From NCBI GenBank assembly GCA_035306605.1, contig DATGNR010000006.1: 49,778 nucleotides of DNA, one strand, 5' to 3'. The translations under genes were made by a program, and so were the position numbers. Shown here piece after piece: positions 6,750 to 16,142 of the stretch. This DNA comes from Xanthomarina sp035306605. Its GTDB lineage: Bacteria; Bacteroidota; Bacteroidia; Flavobacteriales; Flavobacteriaceae. How positions within the stretch are numbered: the first letter of the stretch is position 1; each line of letters begins with the position of its first letter. Below the pieces are notes generated by a model. It did not search any database. It saw only the letters and a list, made by a program, of their open reading frames with translations, and was not told the DNA's origin.

Positions 6750-8549
6750 ATGGCTAACATTAAAAACATTGCAATTATTGCCCACGTCGATCATGGTAAA
6801 ACAACTATGGTAGATAAAATTATGTACCACTGTCAATTATTTCGTGAAAACGAAAATACAGGGGATTTAATTCTAGATAATAATGATCTAGAGAGAGAAA
6901 GAGGTATTACCATTACTTCAAAAAACGTTTCAGTAAATTACAAAGGAACAAAGATTAACGTTATAGACACTCCTGGTCACGCCGATTTTGGTGGAGAGGT
7001 AGAGCGTGTACTAAACATGGCGGATGGTGTTCTGCTGATAGTGGATGCTTTCGAGGGTCCAATGCCACAAACACGATTTGTATTACAAAAAGCTATTGAT
7101 TTAGGATTAAAACCATGCGTGGTTATAAATAAAGTAGATAAAGAAAACTGTACTCCAGATGAAGTACATGAGAAGGTATTCGACTTAATGTTTGAATTAG
7201 GAGCGGAAGAATGGCAATTAGATTTTCCAGCTGTTTATGGTTCTGCTAAGAATAACTGGATGAGTACAGATTGGAAGAAAAAAACTGAAAATATTGAACC
7301 ATTATTAGATATGGTTATAGAGCATATTCCTTCACCAACAATTCCTGAAGGAAACACTCAAATGTTAATTACTTCTTTAGATTTCTCTTCATTTACAGGA
7401 CGAATTGCCATTGGGCGTTTAACCCGTGGAGAGCTTAAAGTAGGACAAAACATTTCTTTAGTAAAAAGAAATGGAAGCGTTGTAAAGAATAAAATTAAAG
7501 AACTACACGTATTCGAAGGTGTAGGTCGTAGAAAAGTAGAGGAAGTTCAACCAGGAGATATTTGTGCTATTGTTGGACTAGAAGGTTTTGAAATTGGGGA
7601 CACTGTTGCCGATTATGAAAATCCAGAAGGATTAAAAACCATCGCTATTGATGAGCCAACGATGAGTATGTTGTTTACTATTAACGATTCGCCTTTCTTT
7701 GGAAAAGACGGAAAGTTTGTAACCTCTAGACATATAAAAGACCGTTTAACAAAAGAGTTAGAAAAAAATCTAGCATTACGTGTTCATGAAACGGATAGTG
7801 CAGATAAGTTTATGGTTTATGGCCGTGGTGTATTACACTTATCGGTTTTAATTGAAACCATGCGTCGTGAAGGTTACGAACTTCAAATTGGACAGCCACA
7901 AGTTATTATTAGAGAAATCGACGGAGTAAAATGTGAGCCAGTTGAGGAAATGACTATTGATTTACCGGAAGAAGTTTCAGGAAAAGCTATTGAAATGGTT
8001 ACTCTACGTAAAGGTGAAATGCTTAGCATGGAATCGAGAGGAGATAGAATGGTATGTAAGTTTATTGTTCCTTCTAGAGGTATTATCGGTTTACGTAATC
8101 AATTATTGACAGCTACTGCTGGAGAAGCTATTATGGCTCATAGATTTAAAGAGTATCAACCATTAAAAGGAGGTATTCCAGAACGTCAGAATGGATCATT
8201 GGTTTCTATGGAAAAAGGTCAAGCAATTCCTTATTCTATTGATAAATTACAAGATAGAGGTAAGTTTTTTGTTGATCCAGGAGAAGATATTTACGAAGGT
8301 CAAGTTATTGGAGAAAACTCTCGTGGTGACGATATGGCTGTGAACGTAACTAAAACTAAAAAATTAAGTAACGTACGTAGTTCTGGTGCAGATGATAAAG
8401 CAAAAATAGTTCCGGCTATTAAGTTTTCGTTAGAAGAAGCCTTAGAATATATACAGAAAGATGAGTATGTTGAGGTAACACCAAATCACATTCGTATTCG
8501 TAAAATCTTTTTAACAGAAGTAGAGCGTAAAAGAAACAAAAACGTTTAA
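6750..8549 (+). CDS. typA: Ribosome-associated translational GTPase TypA/BipA
   Basis: A 599-residue protein, the normal length for TypA/BipA, a GTPase that binds the ribosome and is important for growth in the cold and under stress. The G domain has AHVDHGKTT (P loop, residues 11-19), RGITITSKN (switch I), DTPGHADFGGEVERVL (switch II) and NKVD. EF-G-like beta-barrel and alpha/beta domains follow, and the C-terminal domain carries the family's GRGVLHLSVLIETMRREGYE and VPSRGIIGLRNQLLTATAGEA segments. It is transcribed alone from a TAnnTTTG promoter and closed by a hairpin terminator. Confidence 0.97.
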   Translation: MANIKNIAIIAHVDHGKTTMVDKIMYHCQLFRENENTGDLILDNNDLERERGITITSKNVSVNYKGTKINVIDTPGHADFGGEVERVLNMADGVLLIVDAFEGPMPQTRFVLQKAIDLGLKPCVVINKVDKENCTPDEVHEKVFDLMFELGAEEWQLDFPAVYGSAKNNWMSTDWKKKTENIEPLLDMVIEHIPSPTIPEGNTQMLITSLDFSSFTGRIAIGRLTRGELKVGQNISLVKRNGSVVKNKIKELHVFEGVGRRKVEEVQPGDICAIVGLEGFEIGDTVADYENPEGLKTIAIDEPTMSMLFTINDSPFFGKDGKFVTSRHIKDRLTKELEKNLALRVHETDSADKFMVYGRGVLHLSVLIETMRREGYELQIGQPQVIIREIDGVKCEPVEEMTIDLPEEVSGKAIEMVTLRKGEMLSMESRGDRMVCKFIVPSRGIIGLRNQLLTATAGEAIMAHRFKEYQPLKGGIPERQNGSLVSMEKGQAIPYSIDKLQDRGKFFVDPGEDIYEGQVIGENSRGDDMAVNVTKTKKLSNVRSSGADDKAKIVPAIKFSLEEALEYIQKDEYVEVTPNHIRIRKIFLTEVERKRNKNV

Positions 8550-8574
8550 TTAAACGTATATAATACATATTAAC

Positions 8575-8608
8575 AAAGAGGAATTCTATAGACGGATTCC
8601 TCTTTTTT
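8575..8608 (+). terminator. Terminator of typA
   Basis: A 10-bp stem AAAGAGGAAT / ATTCCTCTTT with an 11-base loop and a run of six T. Confidence 0.85.
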
Positions 8609-8630
8609 CGACTTAAATAACTACTAGATT

Positions 8631-8861
8631 ATGGATTTTTTTGGAATTCCCTTTACAGAATGGGTTGGATATGCAGCCATGGCAGCTTTGTTAATATCAT
8701 TTATGATGAAGGATGTTAAGAAGCTTCGAATAGTCAACACCATTGGTTGTATACTTTTTGTAACCTATGGTTTTATGCTACAAACTTCTTGGCCAATTAT
8801 TATCTCTAATGGGGCTATTGTTTTTATTAATCTTTATTATTTACTGATAAAGAAAGACTAA
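8631..8861 (+). CDS. Small SemiSWEET/YgjV-like membrane protein
   Basis: A 76-residue protein with three hydrophobic segments: residues 10-26 (GYAAMAALLISFMM), 37-52 (IGCILFVTYGFMLQ) and 55-72 (PIIISNGAIVFINLYYLL). The size and three-helix layout resemble SemiSWEET half-transporters and the YgjV family. In those proteins, two copies of a three-helix bundle form a sugar-sized pore, and a polar Asn in the last helix (here SNGAIVFIN) lines the channel. Its stop codon overlaps that of the convergent glycosyltransferase gene. Whether it transports anything is unproven. Confidence 0.7.
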   Translation: MDFFGIPFTEWVGYAAMAALLISFMMKDVKKLRIVNTIGCILFVTYGFMLQTSWPIIISNGAIVFINLYYLLIKKD

Positions 8862-10018
8862 TCATTTGTGTTTTTTAAGCCTAGAATGCTGAAAAATAGG
8901 CTAAAGAAAATTATTTGCATACCTAAAAGTATGGTGAATACTGCAGGAATTATTATTCTTAATGTTTCTGTAGGTCTTAGTTCTCCAAAACTTGATTGTT
9001 TCCATATATTGAAACCGAAATAACTCAATACAATTCCTACTATTAGGAAGAGCGCTCCAATAATTAAACCTGTTTCCAGATTCAAATATTTAAATAAACT
9101 ATGGTAACGGCTGCTTTGAGGGAGGAGGTTGTTTTCAACTGCATATATTTTAGTAAGCGCATAAAATACTAGAAATTGAAAACCAATAAGCACCGAGCTT
9201 GAGGTGTAAAGTAAGGTGTGAATGTCGAGCTGAATGCTGTTTATTGCAATTGGCTGACTAATAAGTGCTGCTGAGGTAATAGCTCCGAATAGTATTAAAC
9301 AGATGCCCGGTATTAAAAAGAGCCATTGAGGGCTGTATAGCAGTAAGAATCTTAAATGGCGCCAACCATCCCTCCAGGTGTTAAGATGCGGAGCTCTAGT
9401 TCTTCCATCAGGTTTTAGTGTTGTTGGAACTTCAGCAATTTTTAAATTGTTAAGTTTTGATTTAACAATCATCTCTGAGGCAAATTCCATTCCTGTGGTT
9501 TTTAAATCCATTTTATAGTAAGCAATCTTACTGAAACCTCTAAGGCCACAATGAAAGTCGCCAATATCTATTTTGTAGAACAAACGGCCTAAAAAGGAAA
9601 GAACAGGATTGCCTAAGTATTTGTGTAAAAAAGGCATCGCTCCTTTTTCAATCCCTCCTTTAAATCGGTTTCCCATAACCAAATCGGTCCCGGTTCTAAG
9701 TTCTATTAAAAATGGCAACAAAGCTTCAAAATTGTAGCTGTCATCTGCATCTGCCATAATGATATAGTTTCCTAAAGCAGCTTCAATCCCACCTCTTAAA
9801 GCGCTTCCATAACCTTTTTCATTTACCGGCACAACCCTAGCATTTAAGTGTTTTGCTATCTCTTGCGAACCATCTGTACTACCATTATCTGCAATTATAA
9901 TTTCACCTTCTACCTGATTATGGTTTAAAAAGTTTTGTGCCTTAGTAATACAAGTCGCTAAGGTTTCAGCTTCATTTAAACAAGGCATAACGATAGATAA
10001 TTCAGGCTTTTTTTTCAT
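8858..10018 (-). CDS. Polyprenyl-phosphate glycosyltransferase (GT2, DPM1-like) with membrane domain
   Basis: A 386-residue protein. Residues 1-220 are a GT2 (GT-A) domain: SIVMPCLNEAETL at the start, ADNGSTDGS, the metal-binding MADADDSY, and GNRFKGG. The C-terminal part has about four hydrophobic segments (for example FLIPGICLILFGAITSAAL and GLIIGALFLIVGIVLSYFGF). Enzymes of this build put a sugar from a nucleotide donor onto polyprenyl phosphate, making the lipid-linked donor for GT-C transferases outside the membrane. Its 5' end overlaps the upstream GT-C-like gene by 17 bases, so the two are translated together and probably form one donor-acceptor module. Confidence 0.88.
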   Translation of the reverse strand: MKKKPELSIVMPCLNEAETLATCITKAQNFLNHNQVEGEIIIADNGSTDGSQEIAKHLNARVVPVNEKGYGSALRGGIEAALGNYIIMADADDSYNFEALLPFLIELRTGTDLVMGNRFKGGIEKGAMPFLHKYLGNPVLSFLGRLFYKIDIGDFHCGLRGFSKIAYYKMDLKTTGMEFASEMIVKSKLNNLKIAEVPTTLKPDGRTRAPHLNTWRDGWRHLRFLLLYSPQWLFLIPGICLILFGAITSAALISQPIAINSIQLDIHTLLYTSSSVLIGFQFLVFYALTKIYAVENNLLPQSSRYHSLFKYLNLETGLIIGALFLIVGIVLSYFGFNIWKQSSFGELRPTETLRIIIPAVFTILLGMQIIFFSLFFSILGLKNTND

Positions 10019-11291
10019 GCTTGAGTAGTTTGAAGAGAATGATGAATATTAGGAAAAATAAAGAATAATTATAAAACAAATACCTCATAATGGAATGGCA
10101 GGCTATGGCAACAATCAAAGCATTTGAAAGTATTAAGGACGAAAATAAAAATAAATAGAGAACATACTTGTTGTTAGACATAAAGAATTTTATTCCGCTT
10201 AAAATAAAGACAAGGACCATAAAAAGCATGAGTAACTCCGATTTAAAACCATGAATCAAATTGCTGTAATAGAGTTTTATCCATTTTTCGAAATTATTCT
10301 TTATCAAAACCCTTACTATGTTTCCGCTCGAGTTTTCTATTCCAACATGGGCTTCTGCCATACTATATCCACGATTTAAAAAATATTCAGTTCCTCTATC
10401 ATGAACTGTGTAGTTGCATATTTTTCCAAGATTATCATGAAAATGTTTGTAATAGTCCTTGTATGAGTCTCTTTCTTTGCTTGACAGCATCCACCCGTTT
10501 TCGTCTAAAAAATTATAGCAATCCTCAAAAATGTTTTTATCGTCTTCATTTGTTAAGGAATGCATGTCGGATGCTTCACTAACATAAAATGCAGCGCCAG
10601 ACAAGCAAATGTTTGTAAAAGGTGTAGATACAAACAGATTGTCCTTTAGTTTGTGGTAGGTTTTATCCATTAAACTTATAACAAAAGGGATTAACAATAG
10701 CAAGACAATTTTTTTAAGATGGTCTTTTTTAAGCGCTAGTTTTTTGATTTTAATGATATAAATAACGGCCACTATAATTGGTAACACAATAAATTGACCA
10801 CGAGTTAAAGCTAGTAGCACAAAGGAACCTAGTAGTAACCAAAACGATTTTAGCTTGTAGTTATCAAGGAATTCTACGGTGAAGGCAATACATAAAAGGT
10901 AAAATGGATAACTTAAACCTTCAGAACAAATGTTATTAGCAATATATAATGGTCCGAAAAAGGGAAAAATTAATAGGCCTAAAAAAATCAACTCACTTAG
11001 TATATGTAATTTTAAAACCTTGGAAACCTTGGTCCGAACTAAATGAGCTGCAAAAAGTCCTAAAAGAAGTTGGAAAGCTACCGTAAAGAAATTAAAATAG
11101 CCTTGAAATATAAATTGGAATAATTTAACAAAAAGCACGTAGCCCGGCGATCGGTAAATGGAAGCATGTAAATAGCTGTACGTGTCGGGAGTATAAATAG
11201 CTTCATGAAAAATTAAAATCATGAACGTTAGAATGTAAATAGAAGCAAAACCCGCCTGTTTGTTTATTTTTTTTAAAAAATTCAAAGACAT
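10002..11291 (-). CDS. GT-C-like integral membrane glycosyltransferase (probable)
   Basis: A 429-residue multispanning protein. Near the N-terminus it has TPDTYSYLHASIYRSPGY. The acidic PDT followed by R-S/T-PG is a pattern shared with the GT-C candidate at 22695-24059 (FPDTEDY...ERTPGLP) and typical of ArnT/PMT-like enzymes, which use polyprenyl-phosphate sugars. A large soluble loop of roughly 140 residues, with several Cys, sits between the membrane helices in the second half. The 17-base overlap with the downstream DPM1-like gene supports a joint role in extracytoplasmic sugar transfer. A Wzy-type polymerase is an alternative that I cannot exclude. Confidence 0.65.
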   Translation of the reverse strand: MSLNFLKKINKQAGFASIYILTFMILIFHEAIYTPDTYSYLHASIYRSPGYVLFVKLFQFIFQGYFNFFTVAFQLLLGLFAAHLVRTKVSKVLKLHILSELIFLGLLIFPFFGPLYIANNICSEGLSYPFYLLCIAFTVEFLDNYKLKSFWLLLGSFVLLALTRGQFIVLPIIVAVIYIIKIKKLALKKDHLKKIVLLLLIPFVISLMDKTYHKLKDNLFVSTPFTNICLSGAAFYVSEASDMHSLTNEDDKNIFEDCYNFLDENGWMLSSKERDSYKDYYKHFHDNLGKICNYTVHDRGTEYFLNRGYSMAEAHVGIENSSGNIVRVLIKNNFEKWIKLYYSNLIHGFKSELLMLFMVLVFILSGIKFFMSNNKYVLYLFLFSSLILSNALIVAIACHSIMRYLFYNYSLFFLIFIILFKLLKHEKKA

Positions 11292-11500
11292 TTATTTTAG
11301 CGATTAAATATAACTAATCTATTTAACTAAAAATATTATCCTCTTAAAATACGGTGTTCGATTTAAAACTCAAGCTAGTTATATTTGTTTAGATATGAGG
11401 GTCACTTCAATTTGGCATGTTTTGTTTTATTAAATTAAAACTGACATTAATTTTTTTTAAAAGAAAAGAGCTTTAATTTTAGATTTTTATATTCTTTCTT

Positions 11501-12481
11501 ATGAGTGACTTTAACGTTGTAATGTATTCCGATAAAAATCGAGAAATTTGGAATCAATTTATCCAGAGTTCTAAAAATGGCACTTTTTTATACGAACGTG
11601 ATTTTATGGAATATCATCAAGATAGATTTCAAGATCACTCCTTTTTGGTTTATAAAGACGACAAGCTAGTAGCTGTTTTTCCTGCAAACATTAAAAACCG
11701 TATTGTTTATTCCCATCAAGGACTTACTTATGGAGGTTTGGTAGTAGGAAAAAACATTGGTTTTAAAACAATTTTAAAAGCGTTTCAGAGTTTATTAAAA
11801 ACATTGGAAGATAGGCGGGTAGGTGAATTAATTATTAAGCCAGCACCTAGAATGTATCACACAGGGCCAAGCGATGAGTTGGACTACTTGTTGTTTAAGT
11901 TGAAAGCCGAACTTTTAAGAAGAGATTTGTCCTTAGCTATAGATACGACGAAAGCTATCAAAGTTACCTCGTCTAATAGAAAACGAGGTTTAAAAAAGGC
12001 TCAAAAGAATCATTTAATTATAAAAGAAGAGGCTGCGTTTGAAGGATTTTGGAATGAGATTTTAACACCCAATTTAAAGGAAAGACATGGCGTAGAACCC
12101 GTTCATACTTTAGAGGAAATAACTTATTTAAAATCTAAATTCCCTAAAAGGATTAGACAATTTAATGTATATAAAGAAAATGATATTGTTGCGGGTACAA
12201 CTATTTTTGAAACAGAACAAGTAGCTCATGCACAATATATTTCAGCAAATCATACCAAGCAAGAATTAGGAAGTTTAGACTTTCTATTTCACCATTTAAT
12301 TCATGAGGTGTATGCAGCCAAACCTTATTTTGATTTTGGTGTGTGCAGTGAAAAGAACGGGCAGCAAATAAATTCTGGTTTGCAAGCTTGGAAAGAATCC
12401 TTTGGAGCCCGTAGTATTTCACACGATTATTATAGCGTTTTCACAAAAAACCATCGATTTTTAAATGATATTTTAGTATGA
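11501..12481 (+). CDS. FemAB-like GNAT acyltransferase of the amino-sugar branch
   Basis: A 326-residue protein with the layout of the FemAB/peptidoglycan-bridge GNAT group: two acyltransferase folds, including SSNRKRGLKKAQKNHLIIKEE (residues about 157-177) and a C-terminal acceptor fold (GTTIFETEQVAHAQYISANHTKQELGSLDFLFHHLI, then FDFGVCSEKNGQQINSGL). In this position, with its stop overlapping the aminotransferase start (ATGA), it most likely acylates the amino group made by that enzyme. That job is done by a hexapeptide-repeat acetyltransferase in the classical Fdt/Qdt pathways. This assignment rests on gene context and is an inference. Confidence 0.75.
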   Translation: MSDFNVVMYSDKNREIWNQFIQSSKNGTFLYERDFMEYHQDRFQDHSFLVYKDDKLVAVFPANIKNRIVYSHQGLTYGGLVVGKNIGFKTILKAFQSLLKTLEDRRVGELIIKPAPRMYHTGPSDELDYLLFKLKAELLRRDLSLAIDTTKAIKVTSSNRKRGLKKAQKNHLIIKEEAAFEGFWNEILTPNLKERHGVEPVHTLEEITYLKSKFPKRIRQFNVYKENDIVAGTTIFETEQVAHAQYISANHTKQELGSLDFLFHHLIHEVYAAKPYFDFGVCSEKNGQQINSGLQAWKESFGARSISHDYYSVFTKNHRFLNDILV

Positions 12482-13578
12482 TAAAGTTTTTGGACCTCCA
12501 TGAAGTCAATAAAAGATTTGAGCCCGAATTTCAAAAGAAATTTAAGAGTTTTTTAGATTCTGCTCATTATATCCTTGGAAATGAGGTTGAGACTTTTGAA
12601 TCCAATTTTTCCTCCTATTGTGGTACTAAATATTGCATAGGAACTAGTAATGGATTGGATGCTTTAACTTTAATATTTAAAGCCTACTTGGAGTTGGGTA
12701 TATTAAAAACAGGAGATCACGTTTTAGTTCCTGCTAACACATTTTACGCCACAGTTTTGTCGGTTGTAAACAGTGGATTGATTCCTATTTTTATTGAGCC
12801 TGATGAAAACACCTTTAATATTTCTGTAAAAGAAATAGAAAAGCAATTAAGTCCAAGCGTAAAAGCAATTTTAGTGGTTCATTTATATGGGCACTTGGCC
12901 GATATGGAAGCTATTAGCCTTCTTGCGAAAAAGCATCATTTACTTGTGGTAGAAGATGCGGCCCAAGCTCATGGCGCGGAAACCGAATCTGGTATTAAGT
13001 CTGGAAACTTGAGTGATGTAGCTGCTTTTAGTTTTTATCCAAGTAAAAATTTAGGCGCTTTAGGAGATGGAGGAGCAGTAACTACCAACGATTCTGTTTT
13101 AGCAGAAACTATTAAAAAGCTGCATAATTATGGTGCAGAAAAAAAATACGAATACGCGTTAACTGGATTTAATAATCGGTTGGATGAGATTCAGGCCATG
13201 TTTTTGAATATTAAATTAAAGCAGTTGGATTCAGATAATTTAAATCGTCAAGAAGTAGCCAAGCGTTATTTGGCGGAAATATTATCAGAAAAAGTGCAGT
13301 TACCGTTCTATAACGGTTCCAAAAATCATGTGTTCCATCTGTTTGTTGTTAGAGTGGAAAACAGAGATAAATTTGTGTCCTACTTGAAAAAGCATGATAT
13401 TGAAACTTTAATTCATTATCCAATTCCCCCTCATCAGCAAAAAGCATTAAATAATTTTAACCAATTAAGTTTACCAATTACTGAAGCTATTCATAATACG
13501 GTTGTTAGTTTGCCAATGAGTCCAGTTATGTCGAACGACGAGGTAAGCCATATTATAAATACGATAAATTCATATTAG
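12478..13578 (+). CDS. DegT/DnrJ/EryC1-family sugar aminotransferase (FdtB-like)
   Basis: A 366-residue PLP enzyme of the DegT/DnrJ/EryC1/StrS family. Visible landmarks are YCIGTSNGLDAL, VPANTFYATVLSV, VVEDAAQAHGAE and the Schiff-base lysine in SFYPSKNLGALGDGGA (Lys190). It should transfer an amino group to a nucleotide-linked keto sugar. Together with the FdtA-like 3,4-ketoisomerase encoded at 17243-17665, the expected substrate is dTDP-3-keto-6-deoxyhexose, giving dTDP-Fuc3N or dTDP-Qui3N (inference). It overlaps the acyltransferase by 4 bases and is followed without a gap by the flippase gene. Confidence 0.9.
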   Translation: MIKFLDLHEVNKRFEPEFQKKFKSFLDSAHYILGNEVETFESNFSSYCGTKYCIGTSNGLDALTLIFKAYLELGILKTGDHVLVPANTFYATVLSVVNSGLIPIFIEPDENTFNISVKEIEKQLSPSVKAILVVHLYGHLADMEAISLLAKKHHLLVVEDAAQAHGAETESGIKSGNLSDVAAFSFYPSKNLGALGDGGAVTTNDSVLAETIKKLHNYGAEKKYEYALTGFNNRLDEIQAMFLNIKLKQLDSDNLNRQEVAKRYLAEILSEKVQLPFYNGSKNHVFHLFVVRVENRDKFVSYLKKHDIETLIHYPIPPHQQKALNNFNQLSLPITEAIHNTVVSLPMSPVMSNDEVSHIINTINSY

Positions 13579-14889
13579 TTGAAACGGTTTTTAAACTATA
13601 TAAATAATAACGTTTTAATTAAAGTCGCTTCTTTAAACTCGGTGTCTTTAATTACTAAAATAGTTGGAGGCCTTTTAACGTCTAATGCTATCGCTCATTT
13701 TATTGGTGCAGAAGGGATGGCGCTCATTGGAAATTTAAGAAACTTTTTATATTCCATACAATCAATAGCTTCTTTAGGCTTGTACAATGGGATTGTTAAA
13801 TACGTAGCCGAGTTTAAAAACAATACACTAGAATTAAGTAAAACCCTATCGTCAGTCTTTTATTTAGGTTTTATTTCAACTGTTGTAGTTTCTTTTTTGT
13901 GTTATTTCAATGCAGATGCTATCAATAATGTTATTTTCCCCGAGTACAACGATTATGCCTACGTAATTAGGATTCTGGCGATTGCTTTGCCTTTTTACAC
14001 CTTGAATTTATTTACCTTCTCGATATTGAATGGGTTTTCAAAGTTTAAAATTTTGATAATCATTAATATCATTGGTCAAATTCTAGGGGTTGCAGTAACC
14101 TTAATTTTAATTTATAATAACAGGATAGATGGAGCCTTGATTTCGGTAGTGCTTTCAGAATCCTTAATTTTTCTAATCACTTTGGTTGGAGTTATCAATC
14201 AGCGTAGCTTAATGCCTTTAGTAAAGGTTAGTCGCGTTAGATTTTCGACCATCAAAAAACTCAGCTCATTTTCTGTCATGGCTTTATTTTCTGCAATAGT
14301 TTTACCTATGGTTGCTATTGCTATTAGGTCATATATTATAGATAATGTGGGCTTCAAAGAAGCAGGTTTTTGGGAAGCGATGAACCGGATATCTAATTAT
14401 TACTTGATGTTTGTAAGTTCCTTATTGACACTTTATATTCTACCTCGATTGTCCGAAATTGATAACGCTAAAGAATTTAGGAATGAGGTTTTTAATTTTT
14501 ATAAAACCATCATCCCAATTTTTGGAATTGGTTTGGTGGCTATCTATTTTTTAAGAACGTATATAATTACCATAGTTTTTTCTAGTGAATTTAAGCCAGT
14601 AGAAGACTTGTTTTTATGGCAACTTTTAGGCGATTTTGTAAAGGTTTTATCCATAGTAATTGCTTATCAGTTTCTAGCTAAAAAAATGTTTTGGCATTAC
14701 ATGATTACGGAAGCTTTTTCGATTATAACCTTATACCTTTCTAGTATTTTATTTATTGATATGTACGGTGTGAAAGGGGCGAATATTGCACATTTTGTAA
14801 CTTATGTCCTATATTATGGGGTGATACTTTTGATTTTTAGCTCTTCGCTTTTTGGTATCATTCCAGAGAAAAACGACTTGGAATCTTAG
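13579..14889 (+). CDS. O-antigen/polysaccharide flippase (Wzx-like)
   Basis: A 436-residue membrane protein with about 12 hydrophobic segments. Its N-terminus LITKIVGGLLTSNAIAHFIGAEGMALIGNLRNF is typical of the WzxE-like O-antigen translocase group in the MOP/MATE-like superfamily, which moves polyprenyl-diphosphate-linked oligosaccharides across the inner membrane. The start is taken as a TTG immediately after the TAG of the aminotransferase gene; the first internal ATG would remove the first helix. Its 3' end overlaps the convergent glycosyltransferase gene by 4 bases. Confidence 0.88.
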   Translation: MKRFLNYINNNVLIKVASLNSVSLITKIVGGLLTSNAIAHFIGAEGMALIGNLRNFLYSIQSIASLGLYNGIVKYVAEFKNNTLELSKTLSSVFYLGFISTVVVSFLCYFNADAINNVIFPEYNDYAYVIRILAIALPFYTLNLFTFSILNGFSKFKILIIINIIGQILGVAVTLILIYNNRIDGALISVVLSESLIFLITLVGVINQRSLMPLVKVSRVRFSTIKKLSSFSVMALFSAIVLPMVAIAIRSYIIDNVGFKEAGFWEAMNRISNYYLMFVSSLLTLYILPRLSEIDNAKEFRNEVFNFYKTIIPIFGIGLVAIYFLRTYIITIVFSSEFKPVEDLFLWQLLGDFVKVLSIVIAYQFLAKKMFWHYMITEAFSIITLYLSSILFIDMYGVKGANIAHFVTYVLYYGVILLIFSSSLFGIIPEKNDLES

Positions 14890-16034
14890 GTTTTAGAATG
14901 GCTTTTCCAAACATTTAAATAGGTTTTAGCTACGTTGATGTAGTTGTGTTCTTTCTCGATGAAATCCCTTGCATTTTTTGAAATTTCTAAAATATTTTCA
15001 GGATTTTCAATCAGCCATTCCATCTGATTTACCAGGTTAGAAACATTTGGTAAAGCATTTATGGCTATGGTGTTTTCACTTAGTTTGTAGTAATCTAACC
15101 ACTCCTTTTCAGCACCGGTAAAAACAACTTTTCCTTGAGCCATGGCTTCTAAAGCATTATAGCCTTGGTCGTAAGCTAAAACTTGATCTAGGATAATATG
15201 GGCGCGATTGTACTTTTCAATATAAATATTATACGGCAGGTCTTCTGTTCTAATAACTTCAACTTTATTAGGATATTTTTCAGCTATAATTTTTAAAGCC
15301 GCATCAAAATAATCTCCTCCTTTTTTAATGTAGTTTTTTGAGTTAACCCCATGGAAAATCACGATTTTATCTAAAATATTTAAAGGTGTAAATACAAGTT
15401 TTTTGGTGTTTATTGGATTGGGAATTAGGCCTAAATATTGGTTGTGGTTTTTTAGGGGAATATGATAATCTAAATCCGAAGCAATTACTCCCTTGATGTT
15501 TTTGTAAATATAATGATGAAGTTTTTGATAAGGCTTGGACAGATATTTTAACACAGGCCAGAAGTCTTTTTTTGCAAGTTTGCCTTCAAAATAAGGGTCT
15601 AAAATAGAGTATTTAAATTTTTTCTGGTACGCATATTCTACACTCGGAACGTCTGCACCACAGGATAAAAGAAAAACATGCTGGTTGTTTTTGAAAATAA
15701 ACTCTAACAGCTTTTTTTCGACACTTGGTATGGTGTAAAAACTATTTTCGTTAATTAATTGAACCACATCAAACCCCTTTAAATTATGTTCATGTTTCTT
15801 GAACTGCTTGTGAATATTACATGAGGTTAAATCGGTATTAGTCAATTTGTAGATGACTTTTTTTAGAATTGATAAGGTTCCCGTTCTATATTTTTCTTTT
15901 AAATAAATGTCAACTGGAAACTTTTTAAAACCATCGCCAGTTCCAATAATAACCACTTCATGTCCCAATGCTTGCAGTCCTTCTTTTAAAGAGTTATGCA
16001 ACCTGCTATATTCACCAAGAAGTAAGATTTTCAT
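14886..16034 (-). CDS. Glycosyltransferase, GT-B fold, CgeB/GT1-like
   Basis: A 382-residue cytoplasmic protein starting MKILLLGEYSRLHNSLKEGLQALGHEV, a Rossmann beginning typical of GT-B glycosyltransferases. The C-terminal half has a nucleotide-sugar-binding segment, DQVLAYDQGYNALEAMAQGKVVFTG, with the conserved Glu of the EAMA helix, and ends in ISKNARDFIEKEHNY. It is transcribed against its neighbours: convergent with the flippase gene (4-base overlap) and divergent from the GT4 gene. The donor and acceptor sugars cannot be predicted. Confidence 0.78.
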   Translation of the reverse strand: MKILLLGEYSRLHNSLKEGLQALGHEVVIIGTGDGFKKFPVDIYLKEKYRTGTLSILKKVIYKLTNTDLTSCNIHKQFKKHEHNLKGFDVVQLINENSFYTIPSVEKKLLEFIFKNNQHVFLLSCGADVPSVEYAYQKKFKYSILDPYFEGKLAKKDFWPVLKYLSKPYQKLHHYIYKNIKGVIASDLDYHIPLKNHNQYLGLIPNPINTKKLVFTPLNILDKIVIFHGVNSKNYIKKGGDYFDAALKIIAEKYPNKVEVIRTEDLPYNIYIEKYNRAHIILDQVLAYDQGYNALEAMAQGKVVFTGAEKEWLDYYKLSENTIAINALPNVSNLVNQMEWLIENPENILEISKNARDFIEKEHNYINVAKTYLNVWKSHSKT

Positions 16035-16116
16035 TTTAATAGTTTAGATATTTGAAAAGTTAGTTTGATTAAGCAATTTAAAAGGCTTTATTTAGACTAA
16101 CCGCTATTTCATTTAT

Positions 16117-16124
16117 TATATTTG
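16117..16124 (+). promoter_or_regulatory. Promoter -7 element of the GT4 gene
   Basis: TATATTTG ends 18 bases before the GTG start at 16143. It is an exact match to TAnnTTTG and supports the GTG start, because transcription would begin near 16130. No clear -33 TTG was seen. Confidence 0.5.
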
Positions 16125-16142
16125 ATTTTTTAATTCTCATCT